From Streptomyces fragilis (GTDB lineage Bacteria; Actinomycetota; Actinomycetes; Streptomycetales; Streptomycetaceae): a stretch of DNA of 64,000 nt. Positions 34,361-41,933 of this stretch are shown here, in pieces. Where the stretch lies: the NCBI RefSeq assembly GCF_003112515.1, contig NZ_BEVZ01000006.1, forward strand, positions 310,001-374,000. Direction: 5' to 3'. The translations under genes and the position numbers were made by a program. Numbering within the stretch: the stretch's first letter is position 1; each line of letters opens with the position of its first letter. A model generated the notes under the pieces. The model did not search any database. It was not told the origin of the DNA and saw only the letters and a list, made by a program, of their open reading frames with translations.

Positions 34361-34423
34361 TGGGCTGATGCGACCGCTACACGCCGACTCTCAGCACCAA
34401 GCCAGCACCGGTCCCGACCGTCA

Positions 34424-34816
34424 TCACGACCAGCGTGCCTCCTGAGCGTGCTGGGCGTTCTCCACGATGGCCAGCTCGATGGCGTCCGTGGACCTCAAGT
34501 GTGCGTCTGCAAGCAGATGCACGTAGGTCGCTTCGGTGACCCGAGTCCCCTTGTGTCCCAGCCACTTGGCCACCTCGAAAACGGGTACGCCGCCCGCGAT
34601 GCAGACCGAGGCGAAGTAGTGCCGCAGGGACTTCGGGGTGCACCCGGTGTGCTCCAGGCCGGCATCTCTCAGCGCCCGCTTCCAGCGGGTGTCGTACCCT
34701 TTCAGGCTGAAGGGCTGGTTCTTGCACTTCGGGCTCTCGAAGAGCCACCCGTGCTCTCCCCAGGTCCCGAACTCCGCCATGTGCCGCTCCACGGCCTGCT
34801 GGACGGTGTAGGGAGT
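34424..34816 (-). pseudogene. Tyrosine recombinase (phage-type integrase), C-terminal remnant
   Basis: About 130 codons of an integrase catalytic domain: WLFESPKCKNQPFS, TPKSLRHYFASVCIAGGVP, VAKWLGHKGTRVTEATYVHLL. The second Arg of the RHRY set, the LGH histidine and the nucleophilic Tyr are present; the first His of TPHSLRH is Lys. The N-terminal and first-Arg regions are missing upstream of 34816. An inactive mobile-element relic. Confidence 0.7.
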
Positions 34817-35060
34817 AGGGGACGAACCTCGGCTCCCGAGACCACTTGAGCTCGTTCTTGAAACCCGTTGCGCGGCCCTTGGCCTCGTTAACCGACCCGG
34901 CCCGGGCCAGGCAGGCCGCCGGGCTCGAAGAACCGCTGCCCGGCCACCCGTCACGACGTGGGCAGAGTCCTTGCCACCGGCAAGGCGTACAGCCGTCCCG
35001 CCCACCACAAGCAAGGCACCAAACCCCGTCGACGGAGCGGCACTGACACCATCGGCAGAG

Positions 35061-35080
35061 CCCCGTAATCCGCTCTGACG
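35061..35080. repeat. Direct repeat copy 2 flanking integrase remnant
   Basis: CCCCGTAATCCGCTCTGACG; 16 of 20 bases match the copy at 34341-34360, sharing CCGCTCTGAC exactly. The 295-bp stretch between the integrase remnant and the next gene contains no recognisable reading frame. Confidence 0.4.
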
Positions 35081-35111
35081 CAGGACAGCGTGATCTTCAA
35101 CGGGGACTCTC

Positions 35112-35360
35112 ATGACAGGCGGCGACAGGTCCAGTACGGATGTCGGCGGCGGTCACATCGGACTGGCCGTGACGATCATTGCTTTGATCGTTGTCGCCAG
35201 CTTCTCCGGCGCTCGCTGGACTTTGATCGTTGCAGGAGGCTTTACCGCCTGGTTCATCCTCGCGCTCACGGTCATCCACATCAGGGGTGGACGCGGCAGG
35301 GAAGCAGTACGACGGGCCTATGTCGCCACTTTCGGCTGGGGCTACCACGTCACCCCGTGA
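35112..35360 (+). CDS. Small membrane protein, 82 aa, hypothetical
   Basis: ATG 35112 with CGGGGA upstream. Two hydrophobic helices (about residues 15-31 and 36-55: IGLAVTIIALIVVASFSG, TLIVAGGFTAWFILALTVI) are followed by a basic tail GGRGREAVRRAYVATFGWG. No family recognised. Composition fits the surrounding accessory zone; the gene may belong to the same lost element as the integrase relic. Confidence 0.5.
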   Translation: MTGGDRSSTDVGGGHIGLAVTIIALIVVASFSGARWTLIVAGGFTAWFILALTVIHIRGGRGREAVRRAYVATFGWGYHVTP

Positions 35361-35663
35361 TGAGGTTAAACGACAAGCTCAGTAGCTCCATGAACGCCGG
35401 AGGAATCGGCACAGGCTGCGCCGTCTTGTCCGCTCGCGGCTTCAGCAAGTGTGCCTCGGAACCTCAGGGACAAATCACCGTGTTCGTCGGCGGCCCGCTC
35501 GTACAGGTTGGGCGAGCACGCCGGGCTTCCCAGACCTGGCGGCCACAGCCTGAACGCTCCCAGGACCAGCATCACCTGGCGCCTCCCATGAAACAACACA
35601 CAGCGCCCCTCTGCATTTGAAAGGCTGGGTTCCATCACCAACTCACCAACGGAAGGACCCAAG
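35361..35663. other. Intergenic region, nothing recognised
   Basis: About 300 bp with somewhat lower GC than the neighbours. No long frame with Streptomyces codon bias, hairpin with T tract or clear repeat is seen. The promoter of the M23 peptidase gene must lie in its right half. Confidence 0.5.
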
Positions 35664-36503
35664 TTGAAGTCATTTTGGAAATGGCACGGCCCGGTCACGG
35701 CTGCAGGTGCCGCGTTCATCATCGTCAACGCCCAGGGGATCGGACCGCTGTGGTTCACCGGGCTCGCCCTTCTGGCGGCTGGGATGCTGATGCGGGGCGC
35801 GATGACCCGCGCGCAGCGTCCGCCACACGACGAAGCGGCACCGCTTGCGCTTCAAGTCCCCGTGGCGGGTCATTGGACGGCGCGGAACGGTCCCGCCACC
35901 AAGGTCCCCAGCCACACCCACAACCTCGCCCAGACCTACGCCATCGACCTCGCCCGCCGCCCGGCACCGGAGCCCGTGTGGCTGTGGCCCGTAGCGCGGC
36001 GCCCCGAGTCGTATCCGTCCTTCGGCGCACCGCTCCTCGCCCCGGCGGACGGCCAGGTGGTGGCCGCCTCGGACAGGCAGCGGGACCATCTGTCGCGCAG
36101 TTCTCTGTTCGGCGTGCTGTATGTGCTCGGTGAGGCGTTCGTGCGCTCGCTCGGCCTTCCCCGGCACTTGTTGGGCAACCACCTCGTCCTCGACCTGGGC
36201 AACGGCGCTTACGCGGTGTTCGCGCACCTGCGACGCGGCTCGCTGAAGGTGGCCGTGGGTGACCGCGTGTCCGCGGGGCAGCCGTTCGCCGAGTGCGGGA
36301 ACTCCGGCAACTCGTCGGAGCCCCACGTGCACTTCCATCTCATGGACGGCCCCGACATCACGTCCGCCCGCGGCCTGCGCTTCACCTGGCGGTACCAGGA
36401 CGACGACGGGCGGGAGTACGAGGGCGTGCCCGCCGACAACACCTGCTTCTCCCCCGTCGGGACTGCTACGGCGGACGAACCGATGCCCTACACCGAGCCG
36501 TAG
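35664..36503 (+). CDS. M23 family metallopeptidase, membrane-anchored
   Basis: TTG start at 35664, GGAAGG 8 nt upstream; 279 residues. One or two N-terminal membrane helices (GPLWFTGLALLAAGMLMRGAM) precede a LytM-like domain. Candidate zinc ligands are the His in SHTHNLAQTYAIDL (H-x(n)-D) and the HxH in EPHVHFHLMD. It probably cuts peptide cross-links in peptidoglycan or a small extracellular peptide. The 3' end overlaps the convergent NTF2-like gene by 16 bp. It is not part of the RiPP operon by strand, though adjacent. Confidence 0.75.
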   Translation: MKSFWKWHGPVTAAGAAFIIVNAQGIGPLWFTGLALLAAGMLMRGAMTRAQRPPHDEAAPLALQVPVAGHWTARNGPATKVPSHTHNLAQTYAIDLARRPAPEPVWLWPVARRPESYPSFGAPLLAPADGQVVAASDRQRDHLSRSSLFGVLYVLGEAFVRSLGLPRHLLGNHLVLDLGNGAYAVFAHLRRGSLKVAVGDRVSAGQPFAECGNSGNSSEPHVHFHLMDGPDITSARGLRFTWRYQDDDGREYEGVPADNTCFSPVGTATADEPMPYTEP

Positions 36504-37339
36504 CCGGGCTCCAGCAGGAAGCGGACTCGACGGACACGGCCGTCAGGGGCGAACTCCCCGAAGACGAGTACCTCTTGTTGCCGCTTCGGGTTCCCGTCCC
36601 TGCTGGTGGCGTATCGAGCCGCGAAGCGATTTCCCTCGCGCAGCGTCTCGTGCACCTCCACCGGGTAGACGTGCCCCCGTTTCCGCCCCTCCTCCATGGC
36701 CTTCAGAACGCCGGAACGCTGCATCAGCTTTCCTCCGATCTCGTGAAGGGCGTCGGGGGTGTGCAAACGGTCATATGCCTCGGCTACCGGTACTTCCGGG
36801 TTGTAGCCGGTGGCGTAGTAGGCCCGCAGGTAGTGCGCCGGGTCCTGAGCCGGCGTCGGCTCGGCTCCAACGGCGGGCGGCGGGGCAGGGGCGGTGTCCG
36901 CGGCGGGAGCGGCCGCGCTGTCGAACGGCGACTCTCCACCCGACCCTGACCAGCCGGGTCGGCTCGCGGAATGCATGACGGTGCGGGCCACGCGGCCGTC
37001 GTCGTCCATCTCGGCGAAGACAGCCACGTCCGTGGCGCTCTGAACCTTCCACAGCATGGGCGTGCCGAACGTGTACCGGGCGGCCGCCCGGTGCCCCTCC
37101 ACCACCACTTCGTGAATGTACAGCTCGTACGGCGCCCCGAGAGAACGGCGGGCGCGAGCCCTGCCGAGAATCTTCTCCCGGTCCCAGATCCGGCCGTTGA
37201 CACGGTGCGTACCGTCAGGCAGGTGGTACCGGTCCCACACCTCTTCGATCGGCTCGGTGCCGTCCACGGCGTCGGCGTGGTAGGCACGGAGGTAGCCGGC
37301 GAAGTCCTGTGCGGCGGTAGGACGCTGATCAACATTCAT
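36488..37339 (-). CDS. Tandem NTF2/SnoaL-like domain protein (RiPP operon, last gene)
   Basis: 283 residues from ATG 37339, which overlaps the stop of the oxidoreductase gene (ATGA); AGGAGAA precedes it. Two homologous cone-shaped domains: residues about 12-115 (FAGYLRAYHADAVDGTEPIEEVWDRYHLPDG...VARTVMH) and about 150-283 (AHYLRAYYATGYNPEVPVAEAYDRLHTPD...RVRRVRFLLEPG), joined by an Ala/Pro linker. SnoaL-like folds act as hydratases, cyclases or isomerases on bound ligands, so a tailoring or carrier role on the peptide is possible. No catalytic residue can be assigned. Confidence 0.7.
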   Translation of the reverse strand: MNVDQRPTAAQDFAGYLRAYHADAVDGTEPIEEVWDRYHLPDGTHRVNGRIWDREKILGRARARRSLGAPYELYIHEVVVEGHRAAARYTFGTPMLWKVQSATDVAVFAEMDDDGRVARTVMHSASRPGWSGSGGESPFDSAAAPAADTAPAPPPAVGAEPTPAQDPAHYLRAYYATGYNPEVPVAEAYDRLHTPDALHEIGGKLMQRSGVLKAMEEGRKRGHVYPVEVHETLREGNRFAARYATSRDGNPKRQQEVLVFGEFAPDGRVRRVRFLLEPGYGSV

Positions 37340-38817
37340 GACGTTCTCCTGGTCTCGTCGGTAACGACGGTTCTGTCCCTGGGTCCCAGGGACGGCGAGG
37401 GCAGGTGGAACTCCCTGCGAAGGGCGGCCTGGGCGGCGAAGTAGCCGCACATGCCATGCACACTGGGTCCAGGTGGCGTCGACGCGGAACACAAGTACAC
37501 CCCAGGCAGAGGGGTTCGGTACGGATTCCAGGTAGGCGTAGGTCGAAACACCGCCTGTGTGAGTGTGAGTGCTCCCGCTCCGATGTCGCCACCGGGATAG
37601 TTCGGGTTGTACACCTCATACTCGGCCGCCGCCACGCCGCGCGCCGCGATGACCGTGTCCGCGAAACCGGGCGCGTAGCGCTCGATGCGGCGGGTGATCA
37701 GTGGCACCGGATCCCGGGTATCGCCGTTGGGCACATGTGCATAGGCCCACACCGGGCGACGGCGGCCTGCCGCTCGGCCGGGGTCGGTCACGGCCGGGTC
37801 CACCAGGAGCACGAAGGGTTCCTCGCCGGCCTCGCCACGGACCGCCGCGTTCTCCGCGGCGAGCGTCTCGGCGCGGATGCCTCCCAGATGCACCGTTCCG
37901 GCCCGTCCCACCTCGGCGTTGGTCCATGGGATGGGTTCGCTGACCAGAAAGTCGGCCTTTGCGGCACCCGGGCCGTAGCGGAAGCGGGCCAAGGCGCGGC
38001 GGTAGCGAGGTGGTAAGCGGTCACCGGCCAGGGCGAGCAGGCCATGCGGCGTGGTGTCCAACATGACCACCCGGGCCTCCAGCTCGGCCAGGTCGGTCAC
38101 CCGATGACCGGTGTGCAGCACACCGCCGTGTGCTCGTAGATCGTCTGCCATTGCCTCCGCGATCCGAATGCTGCCGCCGTGCGGAAGTGGCCAACCGGTC
38201 CCGTGCGCCAGATGTCCGAGCAGCAGTGCGATGGCGGCAGCGGGCAAGCTGGGTTGCACGCCCACTGCGTGTGCCGCGGCCCCGGTGAGCAGTGCGCGGG
38301 CGGCCTCGGTGCGTAACCCGTTCACCCTCAGAAGGTGGTCGATCACCCGCGGGCCGAGCAACAGGGGGACGGTGGAGTCGCGCGGCAGTGACCGCTGGCC
38401 GGACAGCAGGAAATCCGTGACGCCGATGCTGTGCCGCACCAGCGGCTCCATCAGCCGTCGCCAGCGCGGCCCATCCGCGCCGAGTTGGTCGCTGGTCCTC
38501 ACGAGGTCGTGGTGAGCGAAGGCGGCGGCGCCTCCGTCCAACGGGTGCGCGTAGGCGATCGGCGGCTGCATCATCGACACGCCGCGAGCCGAGAGGTCGA
38601 ACTCACGGAAGAACGCGGACGCCGCTGCCATGGGGTGCACCGCGGCGCAGACGTCGTGCCATACCTCGGAGTCGAACAGTGCCTCGCCTCGCAGGCCGCC
38701 GCCGACCGTGGCGGCCTGCTCATGGACGTGTACCGTCAGGCCGGCACGCGCCATCGTGACAGCGGCGGCGAGACCGTTCGGGCCACTTCCGACGACGGCG
38801 ACATCGACGTGAGTCAT
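37336..38817 (-). CDS. CrtI/phytoene-dehydrogenase-like FAD oxidoreductase (RiPP operon)
   Basis: 493 residues; ATG 38817 overlaps the ABC-gene stop (ATGA). The N-terminal dinucleotide fold is VDVAVVGSGPNGLAAAVTMARAGLTVHVHE, followed by GGGLRGEALFD; the C-terminal FAD-closing motif is VHGMCGYFAAQAALR. The long middle (about 130-330) is the substrate domain, with PYG-like GGSIRIAEAMADDLRAHGG. These enzymes desaturate or oxidise C-C/C-N bonds. Its position between ABC exporter and NTF2 protein implies peptide tailoring or lipid-like partner oxidation. I recall oxidoreductases in some linaridin clusters but cannot confirm homology. Confidence 0.8.
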   Translation of the reverse strand: MTHVDVAVVGSGPNGLAAAVTMARAGLTVHVHEQAATVGGGLRGEALFDSEVWHDVCAAVHPMAAASAFFREFDLSARGVSMMQPPIAYAHPLDGGAAAFAHHDLVRTSDQLGADGPRWRRLMEPLVRHSIGVTDFLLSGQRSLPRDSTVPLLLGPRVIDHLLRVNGLRTEAARALLTGAAAHAVGVQPSLPAAAIALLLGHLAHGTGWPLPHGGSIRIAEAMADDLRAHGGVLHTGHRVTDLAELEARVVMLDTTPHGLLALAGDRLPPRYRRALARFRYGPGAAKADFLVSEPIPWTNAEVGRAGTVHLGGIRAETLAAENAAVRGEAGEEPFVLLVDPAVTDPGRAAGRRRPVWAYAHVPNGDTRDPVPLITRRIERYAPGFADTVIAARGVAAAEYEVYNPNYPGGDIGAGALTLTQAVFRPTPTWNPYRTPLPGVYLCSASTPPGPSVHGMCGYFAAQAALRREFHLPSPSLGPRDRTVVTDETRRTS

Positions 38818-40550
38818 GTCAACGCTTCCTCGGTGGTGAATTGCTGGCCGGCGAGTCGCCGGTACACTTCGTCGGTCTCGATGAGTTCCCTGTGGGTGCC
38901 GATCGCCCGCACGCCTCCTTCCTCCATCACGATGATGCGGTCTGCCTGCGCGATGGTGGACAGCCGGTGCGCGATGGCCAGTACGGCGCACTCCCGGGCC
39001 GCTTCTGTCATCGCATCCCGCAGCGCGGCCTCGGTGTCGCTGTCCAGGTGCGCGGTGACCTCGTCCAACAGGATCACCTCCGGCCGCTGCAGCAATGTAC
39101 GGGCGATGGCGAGCCGTTGCCTCTGCCCTCCCGACAACCCCGCGCCCCGTTCGCCGAGTTCGGTGTCGAGCCCTTGGGGCAGTTCACCGACGAAGCTTTC
39201 CAGGCTGGCGAGCCGCAGCGCGCGGGCGATGTCGTCCGCGTCGGCATCGGGATTCGCATACGTCAAATTCTCTCGGATGGTGCCACGCAACAGCGGCGTG
39301 TCCTGCTCGACATAGCCGACCTTCGACCGCAGTTCGGCGAGCCGGAGGTCGGCGATGTCGATACCAGCGACCCGGATCGTGCCGGAGCCCGGCTGGAAGA
39401 ATCGTTCGATGAGCTGAAAGACCGTTGTCTTGCCGGCGCCGGAAGCACCAACGATCGCGGTCAGGCCGCGAGGCGGCAGGGTGAAGGAAACGTCCCGCAG
39501 TACCTCGGCGTCCTGCTGATAGGCGAAACCGACCTTCTCGAAGCAGACCGCGGGGGCCGACTCCGCGACGGGCTCACGTTCCTTTCCTTGCCCGACTTCC
39601 GTTTCCCTCTCCTCTTCCTCCTGCGGAACCGCCCCGAGCTCCATGACACGCTGAACGGCGGCGCGGCCCTGCTGAATCTGGCCGATCGACATGAACAGCA
39701 TCACCAGCGGAGAAACCAGGTAGAAAAGGTACATCACGAACGACGTGAGGTCGGCCGAGGACAACGATCCCGTGGCGACACGGGCCATGCCCCAGGCAAT
39801 GACGACGGCGAGCGACAACTGCGTACCGACGTTCATGACCGGGGTGAGCATCGAGCCGAACCCGGTGACCCGGATTCCGCTGCGTCGGGCCTTGTCGGCG
39901 AGCCGTGCCAGTTCTTCGGTCTCCCGCTCCTCGGCACGCGATGCCTTCACCGTGGTGATGGCACCGAGTACCCGCTGCAGACCCGATCCGAACGCGCCGA
40001 CGTTCTGTCGGTTCTTCATGGCGGCGATGCGGACCTGACGGGCGAGCAGCAGCGCGCCTCCGCTGGCCAGGCCCAGGCAACCGACCGCGGTGAGCAGCAG
40101 CTTCCAGTCGAGCCTGGCCATCAGGACGATGCCGCCGACCACCATGAAGACGGAAGTGACCATCTGCGCCATGGCCTGTGCGACAACCAGGCAAGCGATG
40201 GAGGTGTCGGACACGGTTCGGGAGAAGACGTCGCCCTGTTGGAGACGCGAGAAGTGCGGGATCTGACTGCGTAGCAGCCGGCCGCCGAGGATGCGCCGGG
40301 TGTCGAACACGATGTTCTCGCCGGCCCGGCCGATCGCGTAGGCGTGCCCGGCGCCCAGCGCCGCGTCGGCAATGAAGAACAGGGCGATGAGCGTGACGGT
40401 GCCGGCGATCGGCTTGTCCAGGGCCACGGCCTCGATCAGCCGACCCAGCATCCAGGGCTGGGCAAGGGTGGCCGCCGCACCGACCAGTCCCATGCCCACT
40501 CCGGCGATCAGCAGCGCCCTGTGGCGGCCGACGATCTCCCGGAGATTCAT
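38814..40550 (-). CDS. ABC transporter, fused membrane and ATPase domains (RiPP exporter, LinT-like)
   Basis: 578 residues. Six helices (about 1-300) are followed by an ATPase with Walker A GASGAGKTT, Q-loop YVEQDTP, signature LSGGQRQRLAIARTLL, Walker B VILLDE and the H-loop AIAHRLS. There is no N-terminal C39 peptidase, so leader removal must be done by another enzyme. Start ATG 40550 overlaps the methyltransferase stop (ATGA). It should export the finished peptide and may give self-resistance. Confidence 0.9.
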   Translation of the reverse strand: MNLREIVGRHRALLIAGVGMGLVGAAATLAQPWMLGRLIEAVALDKPIAGTVTLIALFFIADAALGAGHAYAIGRAGENIVFDTRRILGGRLLRSQIPHFSRLQQGDVFSRTVSDTSIACLVVAQAMAQMVTSVFMVVGGIVLMARLDWKLLLTAVGCLGLASGGALLLARQVRIAAMKNRQNVGAFGSGLQRVLGAITTVKASRAEERETEELARLADKARRSGIRVTGFGSMLTPVMNVGTQLSLAVVIAWGMARVATGSLSSADLTSFVMYLFYLVSPLVMLFMSIGQIQQGRAAVQRVMELGAVPQEEEERETEVGQGKEREPVAESAPAVCFEKVGFAYQQDAEVLRDVSFTLPPRGLTAIVGASGAGKTTVFQLIERFFQPGSGTIRVAGIDIADLRLAELRSKVGYVEQDTPLLRGTIRENLTYANPDADADDIARALRLASLESFVGELPQGLDTELGERGAGLSGGQRQRLAIARTLLQRPEVILLDEVTAHLDSDTEAALRDAMTEAARECAVLAIAHRLSTIAQADRIIVMEEGGVRAIGTHRELIETDEVYRRLAGQQFTTEEALT

Positions 40551-41302
40551 GCCGGCTTGGAGTAGGAGGCGACGAACAAGCCCGCTGCGGGGGCGTATTC
40601 GGTCCGCTGCCAGTCACTGTAGTGGCCTTCGGGCAGCAGCCCGGCGTCCTGCGCGTAGGCATCCACCTCGTCGGGCGTGAGCAGGAGTGCGGTCTCCGTG
40701 CCTATGCGGTGGGTGCCGTCCGCCTCGAACCACACTGTGGAAACCTGCCAGATCCGGTTGTCCATCATGAGGGTGGCATGCATCTCTATGCCGGTGTTCG
40801 GCTCAGGGTAGGGCACGAACATCGTGGTGCGTGCCCTACCCTCGTGCAAAGCGACGATGCCGGGGCGATTGTGTGTTTCGACCACCAGTCTGCCTCCGGG
40901 CCGTAGGTGTTCGGCCGCCCGGGCAACGGCCTCCCGCTGCCCCTCGGGGTCGAGGATCAGAGCGAGCGTGGAGCACACGCAGTAGACCAGTCCGTACCGC
41001 CGATCGCTGCGGTAGGTCCGGATGTCTCCGAGTTCGGCGGTCACCTCACCCTCATGCGCCTTCTTCTCCAGGGCCGCAAGCATCTCCTGCGAGGAGTCCA
41101 CACCCGTGACCCTGCCGATGCTGCGTGACAGCGGCAGCGCGAGTCGGCCGGTTCCCACTCCGAACTCCAGCGTCCCGCCGGCCGGGTCCGGGTGGAACCC
41201 GGCCAGCGCCTCGACGGCGGCCCGTGTGGCGGCGTCCTGTTGGAAGACGCGGTCGTACCAGCCTTCGAACTGCTTGCCGTAGCCGATATCGGCGATCGTC
41301 AT
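40547..41302 (-). CDS. SAM methyltransferase, CypM-like (RiPP operon)
   Basis: 251 residues, the length of cypemycin methyltransferase CypM. Motif I LEFGVGTGRLALPLS, post-I VTGVDSSQEMLAAL, and LRPGGRLVVETHNRP with a GDI acidic loop. A C-terminal beta insertion (EMHATLMMDNRIWQVSTVWFEADG) is typical of small-molecule/peptide N-methyltransferases. In linaridins such an enzyme makes N,N-dimethyl-Ala at the core N-terminus, which fits the Ala-Thr-Pro starts predicted here. The gap of about 50 bp to the LinL-like gene is the largest inside the post-hairpin operon. Confidence 0.8.
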   Translation of the reverse strand: MTIADIGYGKQFEGWYDRVFQQDAATRAAVEALAGFHPDPAGGTLEFGVGTGRLALPLSRSIGRVTGVDSSQEMLAALEKKAHEGEVTAELGDIRTYRSDRRYGLVYCVCSTLALILDPEGQREAVARAAEHLRPGGRLVVETHNRPGIVALHEGRARTTMFVPYPEPNTGIEMHATLMMDNRIWQVSTVWFEADGTHRIGTETALLLTPDEVDAYAQDAGLLPEGHYSDWQRTEYAPAAGLFVASYSKPA

Positions 41303-41354
41303 GGGTTCTCCGTTTCAGGTGTGGGTCAAACCCCCGCAGCGGGAGCTGTCGTTC

Positions 41355-41933
41355 TCAGAGGGCTCGCAGAAGGCCCGGCGGCTCAGGATTCATCGCTTGG
41401 TAGGTGGAGACGTAGAGAACCTCCGGGTCTTCACTTTCGTCGTGCCCTGCGGCGCGCACCACCGAGAATTGGAAGCCGCGCACCCTGGAAACGTCCGGGG
41501 TGTCCCTGATCTGCTTCCTGATGAATTCGGCCAGGACTCGGAAGGGCGGTGAACCAACGGGGTCGTCGCCCTTGGCCACGCTCTTGAGGATGGCGCTGCA
41601 GATGTCGAAGACGGCCTTCTCCCTGCGTCTGGACGAGAACCAGAACGCCTGAGACATCTTTCGGTTCTTGATCAGGTCGAGTTCGATCCAGGGAGAGGTT
41701 CTTCGGTCCTCGTCGAGGGTCCGGTAGAGGTAGTGGTAGTCGTGCGTCGCGGGGTTCGGCGCGAAGAACTTCCAGTTCGGGACAAGGGAGAACACATCCT
41801 TTTCCCGTGCGATCTCGAAGGCCGTATGCGGATGCTGCGCTGCCAGTGTCGTCACCAGCAGGGCGGCACCCGCGAAGCGGGTCACGGCGCCAGGACCGGT
41901 GAAGGCATCCTTTACGAATGCGGTGGCGTTCAC
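41355..41933 (-). CDS. LinL-like single-TM protein with FFAPNP motif (RiPP operon)
   Basis: 192 residues; ATG 41933 overlaps the hydrolase stop by 4 nt. One N-terminal membrane helix (TRFAGAALLVTTLAAQHPH) is followed by WKFFAPNPATHDYHYLYRTLD and a helical part, ending in RGFQFSVVRAAGHDE. The FFAPNP motif is what I associate with DUF5819-type partners of HTTM membrane enzymes. In linaridin clusters LinL (CypL) is a short membrane protein required with LinH. By position and shape this is the LinL counterpart; sequence identity was not tested. Confidence 0.65.
   Translation of the reverse strand: MNATAFVKDAFTGPGAVTRFAGAALLVTTLAAQHPHTAFEIAREKDVFSLVPNWKFFAPNPATHDYHYLYRTLDEDRRTSPWIELDLIKNRKMSQAFWFSSRRREKAVFDICSAILKSVAKGDDPVGSPPFRVLAEFIRKQIRDTPDVSRVRGFQFSVVRAAGHDESEDPEVLYVSTYQAMNPEPPGLLRAL

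Noticed and set aside
35664..36503. M23 peptidase as the leader peptidase of the RiPP operon
   Set aside because: Opposite strand, convergent, predicted extracellular and with LytM-like motifs; nothing ties it to leader cleavage.
37405..38016. Long plus-strand frames opposite the RiPP oxidoreductase and exporter genes
   Set aside because: High-GC antisense shadow frames; the minus-strand frames carry clear FAD and ABC motifs.
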